The notes: generated by a model from the letters alone, not told the origin. A stretch of DNA of 64,000 nucleotides from Durusdinium trenchii (GCA_963970005.1 CAXAMN010022851.1:47956-111955); one strand, 5' to 3'; positions 51,663-61,800 are shown, counted from the stretch's first letter. Made by a program: numbers and translations.

Positions 51663-54600
51663 TCAACTCCCCTGGCGAGAATACTTGGTGGGAGGTGACT
51701 CTCCCGTGGCTTCTCTCGACCGTTGGGAAGACTGATTGAGCAACTGACGGAGCACATCTCCGATCTCATCAAATCGTGTATCGAACTTGTTCTCGAACGA
51801 CGATTGGCGTTGTTCGATGGTGGTCACTTGTTTGCCAAGTTGCTCAAATCGTGACTCAAGGGCGTCAATCCTTGCCCTTTCATGCATGGACGTCGTCGGA
51901 ATCGAGGCAACCTGCTTGTCATCCTTGGGCTTCTTGGAGGCTCGATCCTTCCCCTTGCCAGCAGCTTTCCCGTTGGCAAATTGTTGGGGCTGATACTCAG
52001 TGAGAAGGATTTCATGAACAACCGCATCAATCGCGACATAGAATTGCTTCTCAGAAGGCTGTTTCTCGAAGCACAAGATCCAAACATGGACCCCTGCACT
52101 CCTGTAGGTCCTCAAGGGAATCGCTGCCAAGCTCGTGGCCTTCAACGTCGCCTTGACTATGTCGATCGGAGCAGCTCCTGGTGGCCATCCAGAGGAAGCA
52201 ACCTGGCACTTTGGAATGATGTGCAAGTTCTCCTCACAAAGGCGGATGTCATTGGGAAGTAGGTGTCTACGAGCTTCTTTGACATGGGATGTCCAAACCC
52301 TCAACGCGAGCCCGCGCTTTGTGAGGGAGACTCCCGCATTGCCTGGGAGGGCCTGCGCCGCAATGTTGATCTCATGAAGCCCCTTCTGATTGCATGGCCA
52401 GAACTTAGGGAGAATGGTCAGATCCTCAGCGTTGTGGTTCCTTTCAAGGAAGTCCCGGAGCAACAGCCCATCAAAACCGGACGCCTGAAGTAGGGCACAC
52501 CGATGTTCATGGCTGACCTTCATGATACATTGGTATTGAAAGTCTTGCTTGCTACCCGAGGGGTGCCTGTTCTGCCTGAGCGCATAGAAGGTGGAGCGGT
52601 CCAGCTTGTGCGGGAACTTCTCTTGCATGAGAAGCTGAATCTGACGCAAAGGGTTATCTCGGATGCCTTCAAACATGTCCTTAGCACAGAGGCGATTGTC
52701 GATCTCAATGACGATTTCCGCAATGGCATTGGTCTTGAACTCAAAGGCAGGTGACGCCGTCAAAGTATAAGAGATCTTACCCTCAAACGTGAGAAGCGTC
52801 ACGATGCGCTTGTAGCTGGTGTTGATGGCACCGTCGTGCACGACAACCTCATACGGGCCAGAAGCAAGTTTGGAGAACTGCTGAAGCTGCCCATGCTCGA
52901 TCACCGGGATGATTGCAGCAAGTGGTTGTTTGGTCTGGATCTTGGCGACTTCAGTCAGTTGATTCTTGGTGATCATCACAATTCCTCCCTTCGCTCCAGT
53001 GAGCTGATGCCGGTGAACCTGAGGTACAACGGTCTTGTCTGCAAGTCTAAAGGGGTGATCAGCATCAAGCCGAAGGTCTTCCCATTTCGCCTGAGTCGAC
53101 GGCAGTTTCTTGGCCCATGGGTCCCGAATCTGCAAGAGATCAACCGCAGGGTCAGTATGGACATCCATAGGTTGAGGCTGCTGAGAAGGAGAAGATGCCG
53201 AACCAGGAGTAAGGGCTCCTCCAGACGCAAATGCAGGCGTGAACCTTCCACGGAAGAGATCATGGAGGTACCAGATGGTGGCATCTTGGGCAAAGGCATG
53301 AAGACCAACAATGTGTGATGAGGCCCAAAGCTCATTCCCAAGCAAGATGGCTGCTGCCAAACGCGAATCATCCATAGCAGCGGCGATGCATTGTGTAATG
53401 GCAATCCCTGGTCTCGGCATTGTAACCTCAAGCTTGTAGAAAAGCTCAAAGAGCAGGGTCCATCCACACAGGCCAAGCTGAGTGTCACAAGGAAGGTGAA
53501 TGAGCTGAAAATCACCTTCTCCAAACCCAGTGAGAATCTGAAGCTGGTCAACCAAACATTGGAGGTCATGAGCAAAATCAGTTGGCGCTAAGACCCAAGC
53601 AATGGTACGATCCTGTTGACGATGAAGTTCACAGGAAATCCAGTGTTGGTCAAACAAGATCAGAGAAATTGCCCTCCGATGGAAGCGGCAATCCTCCTTG
53701 TATCCACTGAAGGTGCACAACGTCTTGGCAATGGAGTTCCACATCATTGGGGCTGTGATTGCGATCTCTGGATGAGCAGTTCGAAGCAGTTGAAGAGCAC
53801 AGTCCGCAACATCACTGCCAAGCCAACCCGGGAATTTGTGAAATTCGTCAACTCTTCGGTTCTGAAACTCCCTCACAAAGTGGTCGTATTCATCATAGTG
53901 CAGAACCCTGCCAGGGAGGGAAAGCGAGGGGCCTCGAGGCAGTTCCACATAGATGGCATGGTCAATGACCGGGGCTGCATGATTGTCATTGAGGGCGAGG
54001 TGATAGAAACATCCAAGGCGAATTTGTCGAGCAAAATGCCACAGAATGGGAGGAGCATCAGCAGCGATCCAATCCTCAACTGAGCTGGAAAGAACTTCAT
54101 GGATGAGCGAGTACTTCCATTCAACAAAATCTTCAAGATCTTCTTCATATGACTTCAGCTGGTCATGCTGACCCAGTTTCTCAAACCATCGGTACAGCAA
54201 GGCCCACCCACACATGTGGAAGGGCTGAGGGAAAGCATGGACGAATGTCTGGATCTTCCGCCCTGTAGTGTCAAGGCGTCGAGCAAATATCTGTCCAAGT
54301 CGATGTGCCTTCAGACTGTCGACCCCAAGGAAGGTGATCTGCACATCGTCACTGACACGGGAGACCTCACAACCAATCCAGTGGGAGTCGACCAAGATGG
54401 CAAACCAAGTAGTAGACTCAGGGGCAACGTTCGGAAAGGAGAACGTGGTTTCGTCAAAGTCGGAGTCAATAGCATTCCATTGCAAGAGAGCAAAAGAAAT
54501 GCACCGTTCCTCGTGGTCAGCGAGAAGCCATGACATGGCATACTTGATCTCGTCGGATGCACACCAGCCATTGGTATTGATGGCAAACTCGCATCGCTCT

Positions 54601-57203
54601 GACAGATTAGCGCCCGCTCTCAACTGCCAAACGACCTTCTCAGCCTCGGGGTGCCCACCAGCAAAGACCCTCTGGGTGTTCTCGACACGTCGAAGCTGGA
54701 CATCTTGAAACACCGTGGTGAAGACATCTCCATCACAAACTTCATGAGATCGGTCCGCATTAAGGGTCACTCCATTGATGCGCTGGATAATGAGAGACTG
54801 TTCGTGACGAAGGATGACAGTGTGCGGGGTGACAAAGCCTTCAAGTTCCACAATTTGATAGTCAATGATGGAGGTGAGGTTCTCAAGGATGACACAAGGC
54901 TTGTTCGCCTCAGGGTTCTGGAGCACCCACCACTCGTGATGAGGAAGCCGAACAGACCTGCCACATAGCCTGCGGAATTGCCAATGTCGAAAGCCGAACT
55001 GATGCAAACAGTCATGGATCATCCGAAAGTCAGCAGATTGTGATCTGGAAGTCACAAAAACCAACTGGGGGTCAATGCAGCAGAGCACAGTAGGAATGAC
55101 ATCCTCCTGCAGACCAAAATAGCCACGGGCTGAGGCGTCCTCAAAGAACTTGATCAAGACCACAAAGTCGTTCTCCTTTGCACTCTCAAGTTCAAATGGG
55201 GCTGATGGAACCAAAATGGTCTCAATCTGGGCAACCGGAATGAAAGGACAAGTGGGCGACAGTAGAGGAATTTCATCTTCCTGATTGCCTTCTTCAAAGC
55301 AAATTGTAGCAACTTTGACAGCAGCCACACAGACATCCCAAGTCCAGGAAAGCAAAGTCAACTCGAAGATTGAGTCTGCAGCGGAGGCAACCACAAGCCC
55401 GTGTCTCAGCGAGAACTGTGAAGAGGCGTGTGGCTCAATCTGGATCATGCTGGACAACAGCTGGGTGACCGTCCAATCCCCGTTACAGCTTCCCACGAAG
55501 CTTGCAGGGCCATGCACACTGTCGAAAGTGAACTTCATGGGTGCACGAACACAGGAATCGGGTCGGAAAGAAAGTCTCTCAACAAGCGAGGAAACATGAA
55601 CAATCGAAACAAAGTTCCCTTCATCAATGACAATGGCGTTCTGAGACGTGACACGCTTGTTCCAAACCTGGCAAACAATGCTCTCAATATCAAGGCAAGA
55701 CCTGTTGATGGCTTGGAGCCCTACAAGCAGCGCGAGAGATGCCTGTGGGATCGAAATGGCGTTCCCAAGACCATGGAAGGCATCAAGTGGATTCGACGGA
55801 AGCGAAATCCTATTAACCCCTCCCAAGGCAGCAATCCGTGTCGGCTCAATCAAATGCATGGACCCTTCATTGACCATGAACGAAGCGAACAACCCTTTGG
55901 AAGCGACATGACTGGAGTCAAGTTCATGTTGTCTACCATACATGGCACAGAAAGTAGGAAGTGGTTCATTCAGAGCAACCGCTCTTTGCATAAGGACACT
56001 TTCCCGGTCTGCGTCAGGCGAAAGCCGAGCCTTCTTGGCAGGTGGAAGGAGATGATGAGCTCCATAAACCATCTTCATGTCTTCGGTCAGAACAAGGCCA
56101 CGCAGAAACTCCTGAGGCAAGGCAAACGTGTACAACTGGCTGTGCCATGGAGAACGAAGGGGCTCATGAAGGTGATATACCTTACTGTTGGGCTCATGTT
56201 CATGGTCGGCTCGAATCCAAACCGACAGCCAACGGTCTCGCTTGGTATCCGAGAGCGAATGGAGAGACGAGATCTGCTGCCACACCCTTCTGAAACCCCC
56301 TAACTTGAGCAGGTGCGAAATCAAGCCAAAGTGCGAATGGTTGAGGATTTCATCAGCACATTCGAACATTTGGATGCTCGGGCGAAGGGCCAGAGTGATG
56401 ATCACTGCCTCAACAAATGCGAAACCTGCATCTGAGTTCAATCCCTTCGAACGCCCTGCTTTGCTCCAAGAGACACACGGTGGCGATGCTGTACCAACAG
56501 AGTTCGAATGAAAGATCACCTGGTGCATCAAAGACCGATCATCAACAGGGGTACAAATTCCGAGGTGGCTTGCAGGATTCCATGGGAGCAAGTGTGAAGT
56601 CCTACCCAAATGATGAGGCCTGCCGACTTGCTGGGACCAAAGGCCCATAGTGACCGGATCACTATCGATGCAAACCTGTTGCCCAAGAGGAGGGAACAAA
56701 GGGTCCTTGAGGAGACATTCGATGGCTTGAGACCAACCTCCAAACGACCCTGAGAACAGATGAAACAAATTCATTGGCGAAGTCCTGACCCATCTCGCGG
56801 CTGGGATAATGCAGACGTCTTCGGCCAATGAGAACGAAGTCCCATTCTCACTTCCAATCCCTCCAAAGAACGTGAAGGAAAAGCCTTCACTCACTCGAAC
56901 GGCTCGATCATTCAGTCGGGGGATATGCAGATCCCAGCACTCATTTGGTCCCTCTTCAAACCCAACACCCGGACTGAACCGGTGAGGGCAAATCACCAAG
57001 GAATTCTCATTGCAAGACACCACTTTTCCCTGAAACAAGCCCAGCCCAGAAAACCGAATAATGAAATCCGACCTTCCAAGAGCCTCAACAAGGTCGATCA
57101 ACTTGGATCTCCAGGGTTCCTCAATTTTCTTGTGGATCATGTCAAGCACTCTAGACTGGATATTGTCATCGAACCACGACGAAGCCACACGTGGGCGCGC
57201 CAT
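51663..57203 (-). CDS. LINE ORF1: C5-cytosine DNA methyltransferase with tandem Ulp1-like modules
   Basis: 1846 residues from ATG 57203; an in-frame TAG lies upstream at 57273-57275. Residues about 142-500 form a C5-cytosine methyltransferase: motif I FHLFSGSFGGWSQAI, motif II IDSDP, motif IV SPPCVSWSKAG with catalytic Cys243, motif VI FECADE with Glu281 (Asn of the usual ENV replaced), a KRDRWLSVWIR stretch in the place of motif VIII, and motif X HGLGNAISIPQASLALL. A target-recognition region lies at 340-455. Two related modules follow: GWCASDEIKYAMSWLL...SHWIGCEV...GVDSL...FPQPFHMCGW (about 880-1015; His941, Asp962, Gln993, Cys998) and GWLGSDVADCALQLL...QHWISCEL...TQLGLCGW (about 1125-1265; His1187, Gln1242, Cys1246). 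These resemble Ulp1/C48 proteases. A Lys-rich linker and coiled coil (about 1770-1822) end the protein, suiting RNP assembly. Inferred role: RNA binding plus CpG methylation of element or host DNA. Confidence 0.88.
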   Translation of the reverse strand: MARPRVASSWFDDNIQSRVLDMIHKKIEEPWRSKLIDLVEALGRSDFIIRFSGLGLFQGKVVSCNENSLVICPHRFSPGVGFEEGPNECWDLHIPRLNDRAVRVSEGFSFTFFGGIGSENGTSFSLAEDVCIIPAARWVRTSPMNLFHLFSGSFGGWSQAIECLLKDPLFPPLGQQVCIDSDPVTMGLWSQQVGRPHHLGRTSHLLPWNPASHLGICTPVDDRSLMHQVIFHSNSVGTASPPCVSWSKAGRSKGLNSDAGFAFVEAVIITLALRPSIQMFECADEILNHSHFGLISHLLKLGGFRRVWQQISSLHSLSDTKRDRWLSVWIRADHEHEPNSKVYHLHEPLRSPWHSQLYTFALPQEFLRGLVLTEDMKMVYGAHHLLPPAKKARLSPDADRESVLMQRAVALNEPLPTFCAMYGRQHELDSSHVASKGLFASFMVNEGSMHLIEPTRIAALGGVNRISLPSNPLDAFHGLGNAISIPQASLALLVGLQAINRSCLDIESIVCQVWNKRVTSQNAIVIDEGNFVSIVHVSSLVERLSFRPDSCVRAPMKFTFDSVHGPASFVGSCNGDWTVTQLLSSMIQIEPHASSQFSLRHGLVVASAADSIFELTLLSWTWDVCVAAVKVATICFEEGNQEDEIPLLSPTCPFIPVAQIETILVPSAPFELESAKENDFVVLIKFFEDASARGYFGLQEDVIPTVLCCIDPQLVFVTSRSQSADFRMIHDCLHQFGFRHWQFRRLCGRSVRLPHHEWWVLQNPEANKPCVILENLTSIIDYQIVELEGFVTPHTVILRHEQSLIIQRINGVTLNADRSHEVCDGDVFTTVFQDVQLRRVENTQRVFAGGHPEAEKVVWQLRAGANLSERCEFAINTNGWCASDEIKYAMSWLLADHEERCISFALLQWNAIDSDFDETTFSFPNVAPESTTWFAILVDSHWIGCEVSRVSDDVQITFLGVDSLKAHRLGQIFARRLDTTGRKIQTFVHAFPQPFHMCGWALLYRWFEKLGQHDQLKSYEEDLEDFVEWKYSLIHEVLSSSVEDWIAADAPPILWHFARQIRLGCFYHLALNDNHAAPVIDHAIYVELPRGPSLSLPGRVLHYDEYDHFVREFQNRRVDEFHKFPGWLGSDVADCALQLLRTAHPEIAITAPMMWNSIAKTLCTFSGYKEDCRFHRRAISLILFDQHWISCELHRQQDRTIAWVLAPTDFAHDLQCLVDQLQILTGFGEGDFQLIHLPCDTQLGLCGWTLLFELFYKLEVTMPRPGIAITQCIAAAMDDSRLAAAILLGNELWASSHIVGLHAFAQDATIWYLHDLFRGRFTPAFASGGALTPGSASSPSQQPQPMDVHTDPAVDLLQIRDPWAKKLPSTQAKWEDLRLDADHPFRLADKTVVPQVHRHQLTGAKGGIVMITKNQLTEVAKIQTKQPLAAIIPVIEHGQLQQFSKLASGPYEVVVHDGAINTSYKRIVTLLTFEGKISYTLTASPAFEFKTNAIAEIVIEIDNRLCAKDMFEGIRDNPLRQIQLLMQEKFPHKLDRSTFYALRQNRHPSGSKQDFQYQCIMKVSHEHRCALLQASGFDGLLLRDFLERNHNAEDLTILPKFWPCNQKGLHEINIAAQALPGNAGVSLTKRGLALRVWTSHVKEARRHLLPNDIRLCEENLHIIPKCQVASSGWPPGAAPIDIVKATLKATSLAAIPLRTYRSAGVHVWILCFEKQPSEKQFYVAIDAVVHEILLTEYQPQQFANGKAAGKGKDRASKKPKDDKQVASIPTTSMHERARIDALESRFEQLGKQVTTIEQRQSSFENKFDTRFDEIGDVLRQLLNQSSQRSREATGESPPTKYSRQGS

Positions 57204-57334
57204 CACACGGACCGAGATGCCGCCACAGGGGATGGCCGCTTTGTAGACGTCGCACCTAGGCCTAAAGACAGCCTAGCCAGCGACCCTGGGTGTCTCGTGC
57301 ACCCTGAGCTCTGCGGCTTTGAACCTGTAGAGCT
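57204..57334 (-). other. LINE 5' leader
   Basis: 131 bp between the right direct repeat and the ORF1 ATG, starting AGCTCTACAGG on the minus strand. Too short for a recognisable promoter; no motif seen. Confidence 0.5.
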
Positions 57335-57348
57335 AGTCTATTCTGTTC
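57335..57348. repeat. Candidate target-site duplication, right copy
   Basis: AGTCTATTCTGTTC, the second copy of the 14-mer at 46375. Confidence 0.65.
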
Positions 57349-57384
57349 ATTTTCGGTGGGAAAAACCAGGGTGTCCTGGTTGTG

Positions 57385-57696
57385 ACCCACAGCCACATGT
57401 CCTTCACTCCCCACGCGCAAATTCTCGGTGGGAATGAGGTCAGTGACGCCCCAAAAAACTGTTCGTTCACCCCCCCAAGCCTCTGGGTGGGCTTGTCGGT
57501 GGCAAGGAAGCGACCTGGTTCTTCAGTGGGGATGGGCAAATGCAGTGCTCCGTGGCTCGCCACGGAGTGCTTAGCTCTGAGCTGGTTTAGACGGTTGAGA
57601 CCACGGCTTGGATGGCAAGACACGGGAGAACTTCCGAGGCTGTTCACCGGGTTCGACCGATCCATTTGTTCGGCATGTTGCAGCCATCTACCGTAG
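57385..57696 (+). CDS. Host exon candidate right of the LINE, frame ambiguous
   Basis: After ACCCACAG the frame reads MSFTPHAQILGGNEVSDAPK, NCSFTPPSLWVGLSVARKRP and is open for 104 codons. Two other frames (FVRHVAAIYRRRAQENGTKS; VHRVRPIHLFGMLQPST) are open over its second half. Possibly more than one exon of the gene hit by the LINE. Confidence 0.35.
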   Translation, partial: THSHMSFTPHAQILGGNEVSDAPKNCSFTPPSLWVGLSVARKRPGSSVGMGKCSAPWLATECLALSWFRRLRPRLGWQDTGELPRLFTGFDRSICSACCSHLP

Positions 57697-57719
57697 GAGG
57701 GCCCAAGAGAACGGAACAA

Positions 57720-59042
57720 AATCCACTGGCGCGTTTGCAGGAATTTGGAGGATCCCTTATGCAACCATATGTAATCTTGTGTTTTCTATTGTATTTATAT
57801 GTATATATGTATATATTATATTTATAATCTACATCTATTTTCCCTCTCGAAGAGCGCCAGGGCCATTTGTCGCCCTACATCTGGAGCCTGTTTGCATTCC
57901 CAGCTGAGAATGCTGCGAATGTGTGTGAGAGATACACCAGTCAAGAACGAACAGCTGGATGACGTCGGAAAGTAGCATAACGTCCATGTGCCACATGTGC
58001 AAATTGGCAAACGTCCACGTCTCTCAGCTCTTTGAGCATTCTTCTTGTTCAACTTGTCCATGTCCTTTTGGGAACCTTCACTCCTTCAAGCCCCTTTTCT
58101 GTGGCTGAGGCTGGTGGTCTACTACCTCCAGGTCGGACGCAAGGAAGGACCACAGCTGCCTCCGGTGAAGGAATTCCAGGCAACAGTGGTGTGCAAGAAT
58201 GGGGATGGAAGAAAAGACTAGGCAGCAGATGGCAGAGGTTTTTCGGCTGTATAGGTGATTTGGCCTGGAAACTTAAGCCATTTCAAGCCCTGCAAGTCAT
58301 TTGTGTCATGACTTGCCCAGTGAATTTCGGGTTTCTGGGAAGTCAGTGGAAGAGGCTAGCCGGTGCGCCTGCACCGGTCCGGTGCTCCCCTGACTGGCAG
58401 GCGATCTCCAACCTGCTCCCGAATCAAGGCAAGACGAAGACCTGGAACCCCAAGGAGAGTGAACGTGCTGCTGTTTGCATTTTTCATTCTTTGGATATTT
58501 CTCTTGGGACGATGGTGCTGAAACACACCAAAGCTAACGAGTGGAGCCAAAGAGTGTATTGGTTTTGGTGTCGCTGGGGACTCATTTTTGAGAGGCTGTC
58601 GTACTGTTAGAGGAGCTGCATCAAATGCATAATGCACTTCCAGAAATGAACAAAACACTCACGTACTTTAATAGTAGTCACAGCCGCGACGCAGGAAGTT
58701 TTTTTTTCTTCAGCACTGCTCACCTCGGCTCACCCCAAAGCCTGAAGTCCGAAGGTGTGAACATTGAAACACGGCCGACTCTTTTTGGAGGTGGTGTAAG
58801 CCATTTCCGCGAGTGGATGTCCGTTTTTCTTCTTTTCCTCGGCTGCAATGGTGCGGCATGTGTGGATGTTTTGATGTCTTGGTAGCCGAAGCTCTTTATC
58901 CTCCGGGCTCCAGCTCCATCCCTTTCCACCAGATCCAAGATTTGGAGGGTCCCATGAGTTGATCGAGATGAGTCCCATGATTTTGTAATCCTCAATGAAT
59001 GTGGAACACATGTTGAAGGTTTTGCATCACAGATCACGGAGA
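57720..59042. other. No firmly supported gene
   Basis: TA-rich microsatellite at about 57785-57835; remaining frames unbiased. Confidence 0.45.
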
Positions 59043-59208
59043 TTCTCCATCGCGATGGGATGGTTTTGCCGTTCCAATCTTTCGGACCACCAGACCTGCG
59101 GCTGGATGGAGCATCCGTTCCAGGACGCGACCTCTGTCCCAGCGGCAGAGCTTCTGAAAGGCTTCATGCACCTGGGCGAAGGGACTAGGATGGGAACTGT
59201 GAGAAGCT
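59043..59208 (+). CDS. Exon candidate
   Basis: SDHQTCGWMEHPFQDATSVP then AAELLKGFMHLGEGTRMG with strong G/C third positions; stop at 59208. Confidence 0.5.
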
Positions 59209-59793
59209 AGAGATTGGGAAGGGACTAGTGAATTAATTGATCAAGGTACCTTTGCAAAAACATCCACATTACTAGCTACGTCTCCCACAGACAGCTCTAT
59301 CCCAGACCCCTGAAGAAGGGACACCGGGCGAACTTTGGACCTGATCATGTTTCACTTCGAGGCCACACCAGGGCGTTTGGCAGGGCCTCTTTGACATTTT
59401 GTTTTCGAAGGAATGCAGGTGGCAAGAAGGGTATGAGTCACACACTCATAATGCTCAAGATGCTTGCATGCAGCCTGAGCATCACCCACACCACCAGCTC
59501 CTCAAACAAAGCCTTCCATTTCATAGCGAGTCTTCGATGCTGACGCCTTGGCATTCTGCTCCAGAGTCTCAAGATTATGCAAATCTGAAGCAGTACGACG
59601 TTTTTTTCAGGAAGCAACATCGCTGGGGACAAAGTCAGAGAGTGCTAAAAGTCAGAGAGTGCTTTGTATCTCGTCTGAGTGTAACCATTGGAACACGTGT
59701 GCATGATGGTTCATGTCATGCCCAAATCATTCTTCAGGATTTCAGCGCCTTCTCAGGCTCGCTCACTGGAAAACCGGTGCGGTTTGTCGGCTG

Positions 59794-59907
59794 AGGCACT
59801 TCTACCACAACTTCGCATGGAAGCAGGAGGTGGGGGCTGCCAGGAGAGAAACTCGACCGAGTGTTTGGGTAGCGCACTCATCCCAGCGAGCCCCCTCCCA
59901 GCTGCTG
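59794..59907 (+). CDS. Exon candidate
   Basis: After CGGCTGAG the frame reads HFYHNFAWKQEVGAARRETR then PSVWVAHSSQRAPSQLLPDC. Good codon bias. Confidence 0.5.
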
Positions 59908-60098
59908 CCTGATTGTAGCTGATTCAGTCTGATGGTTTGCTTGTCAGTCAAAAAGCACAAATGTAGATCCTACTAGAGCAGCTGCAAGATGTCAAAAGAC
60001 GCCAGGTTCTAAGATGTCAGATGTAGAGGTTCGAGTTGTGGCGATGTCAGGGCACTAGGTTGACCTGAAGATGTTTGCCGAGGAGACTCTAGCTGTGG

Positions 60099-60332
60099 TT
60101 GAATCGTTGTTCCCTCGTGTGTGTGCTGGTGGATGTAGAAACAGAAGGGATCTCATTGGACCTCAAGATCGTTCTCAGCTGGAGCGCAGCAAGCTCTGGG
60201 ACAGAACAAGGTCCGGCCGATCTTTCATCCAAAATCAAAGCTTCCCATCAACGATTTGGCGTCGTGACGAGCCAGACACAGGTCTTCAATTTGTCAATGG
60301 CCTTCCGCTACAAACGCGACAAGCTGGCCTGA
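60099..60332 (+). CDS. Exon candidate, C-terminal
   Basis: DVETEGISLDLKIVLSWSAA, SSGTEQGPADLSSKIKASHQ and RFGVVTSQTQVFNLSMAFRY, ending TGA. A longer competing frame (60071-60505) runs across the same bases; composition favours this one in its second half. Confidence 0.4.
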   Translation: MNRCSLVCVLVDVETEGISLDLKIVLSWSAASSGTEQGPADLSSKIKASHQRFGVVTSQTQVFNLSMAFRYKRDKLA

Positions 60333-60501
60333 AGTTGCTGGCCTGGGGCACGCCTGGAGGCTTCCAACTCCAACTCCGGTCATATCCTGGCTCATCTCTG
60401 GTCACTCTGGTCGTTCGCCTGCTTTTTTCACCGAAAGCGACGATGGACGCGCTCCCCTCCTCCTCCATCTACGGTTTGGCCGTTTTCCTGGGGGCCGGGC
60501 C

Positions 60502-60681
60502 ATGACCAGCTACCATCTACTGATGTTTGGGCTGAAGTTCTTTGAGGCTTGCGACCGTGTCAATGTCGGGACAGCTGTGCTGTCGTTTACGGCAAGATCG
60601 GGCATGCTGGCCAGTGGAAGGCTGAATCAGTTGGAAGGGCCCGGCTGTGATTCAGACCCTCCCAAGGAGCCCTTGACCTGA
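60502..60681 (+). CDS. Exon candidate, 59 codons
   Basis: MTSYHLLMFGLKFFEACDRV, NVGTAVLSFTARSGMLASGR and LNQLEGPGCDSDPPKEPLT. Strong G/C third positions and natural composition. Confidence 0.5.
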   Translation: MTSYHLLMFGLKFFEACDRVNVGTAVLSFTARSGMLASGRLNQLEGPGCDSDPPKEPLT

Positions 60682-60928
60682 GCTTAGCGGCGCTGGTTCT
60701 GAATCCAGTGGTGCACAGCCCGTAGGGCAGGTTTCCAAGATTTTCCGGCGAGTCTTGCAGTAACTTGTGCAGGATCTCGGTGCACGCTGTGCAGCGCGAT
60801 TTGTACGGTGCACAAAATTCTGCTGAGGCATCGCGAAGAGGAAGTCATCAGTTGGTCTATCTACGGATCATCCAGGTCCAATCCTTTGATGTTGCCACGC
60901 AGTTTCCTTTGTGAAACTTGTTTCACAG
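60682..60928. other. No supported gene
   Basis: Short probable intron. Confidence 0.4.
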
Positions 60929-61004
60929 ACTGATGCCCAACACCAACTACATCATCAACATGATGCCGCATTGGTGCCACTGCCTTTTGAACCAACAAGT
61001 TTAA
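60929..61004 (+). CDS. Short exon candidate
   Basis: Preceded by TTTCACAG; reads LMPNTNYIINMMPHWCHCLL then NQQV and TAA. G/C-ending codons except at the very end. Confidence 0.5.
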
Positions 61005-61800
61005 GTGCTATTGGGTTTGTTCTTGCAACCCCTGCCGTGTGGACGAACACCTTTTTCTGGATGAGCTGTCCTGATACGCTGGTTGTCCATATGTACCACT
61101 CAATCGTTCGTCTTTTGGCGAGGGCGTTTTGTTCGTCTATATCGTTCGTCTCATTCGGTTCATCACAACCCCAAAACCACCAAACGAACGATACGGTCAA
61201 CACTCGCACGAATATGACGTGGTCTATCTGATCCCTGACGTCAAAGTGACGTCAAAGTCGGCATTGACTCCTCCTTGACCCATCCGAAACCAAAGGCTTC
61301 ACACCTATTTTGCAAGGTGACCTGCAATCCATCGAATTGTTTCATATATATATATATATACATTCCAAAATCAAGCACCAGGCATTGGATTCCTTATATA
61401 TTATATATACACAGGATTCCACAATCAAGCACCTTCATCCTCAACGCTTTGACGCAAGGCCATCGGTGTCCTACAGGGCCTTCGGGGTCCCATGCCCTTG
61501 TCCTTGCTGGGCGCCCCAAAAACAGCGCGTCCTTTGGCGTTGAGCGCTACGGTGAAACACGGGTGTCGACACGGTTGGGTTCTTGTTTGAAATGTGTTGA
61601 TTGTCATGCAGTCATGCACATACTAGAAGAGGAAAGACACCTCTTTTGCATTCTGTGACCCTGTACTGTTCTGAAACACTGTAACACGGAGACATAGACC
61701 CATATCCAGAAGAAACGCTGGTCTCCCAGCGTTTCTTCTGTCGCCACGGTCGCAGGGCGACCGTGACCTAGAAATACGAACCTGCTCGTGCCGGTTCGAG
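61005..61800. other. No supported gene
   Basis: Contains (TA)n at 61346-61362 and an inverted repeat CCAGCGTTTCTTCTG near 61725 paired with CAGAAGAAACGCTGG at 61709. Confidence 0.5.

Larger units (their letters stand above)
46389..57334 (-). mobile_element. Full-length LINE retrotransposon encoding a DNA methyltransferase
   Basis: A 10,946-bp element lies between 14-bp direct repeats. Order in its own sense is: 131-bp leader, ORF1 (methyltransferase, tandem Ulp1-like modules, coiled coil), single TGA, ORF2 (endonuclease, reverse transcriptase, RNase H), then small hairpins at the 3' end. There is no poly-A tail. Neither ORF has an internal stop or visible frameshift, so the copy is recent or conserved and may be autonomous. 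Codon use is mixed at third positions, unlike the G/C-ending host exons around it. Dinoflagellate retrotransposons with captured methyltransferases were reported by de Mendoza and colleagues (2018, as I recall); this looks like one. The tail of the element could differ if the direct repeat is coincidental. Confidence 0.85.

Noticed and set aside
53616-56303. Plus-strand open frames of 107-291 codons inside the LINE (for example 55428-56303)
   Set aside because: They are antisense shadows of ORF1, overlap its conserved domains, and contain no motif or host-type codon bias.
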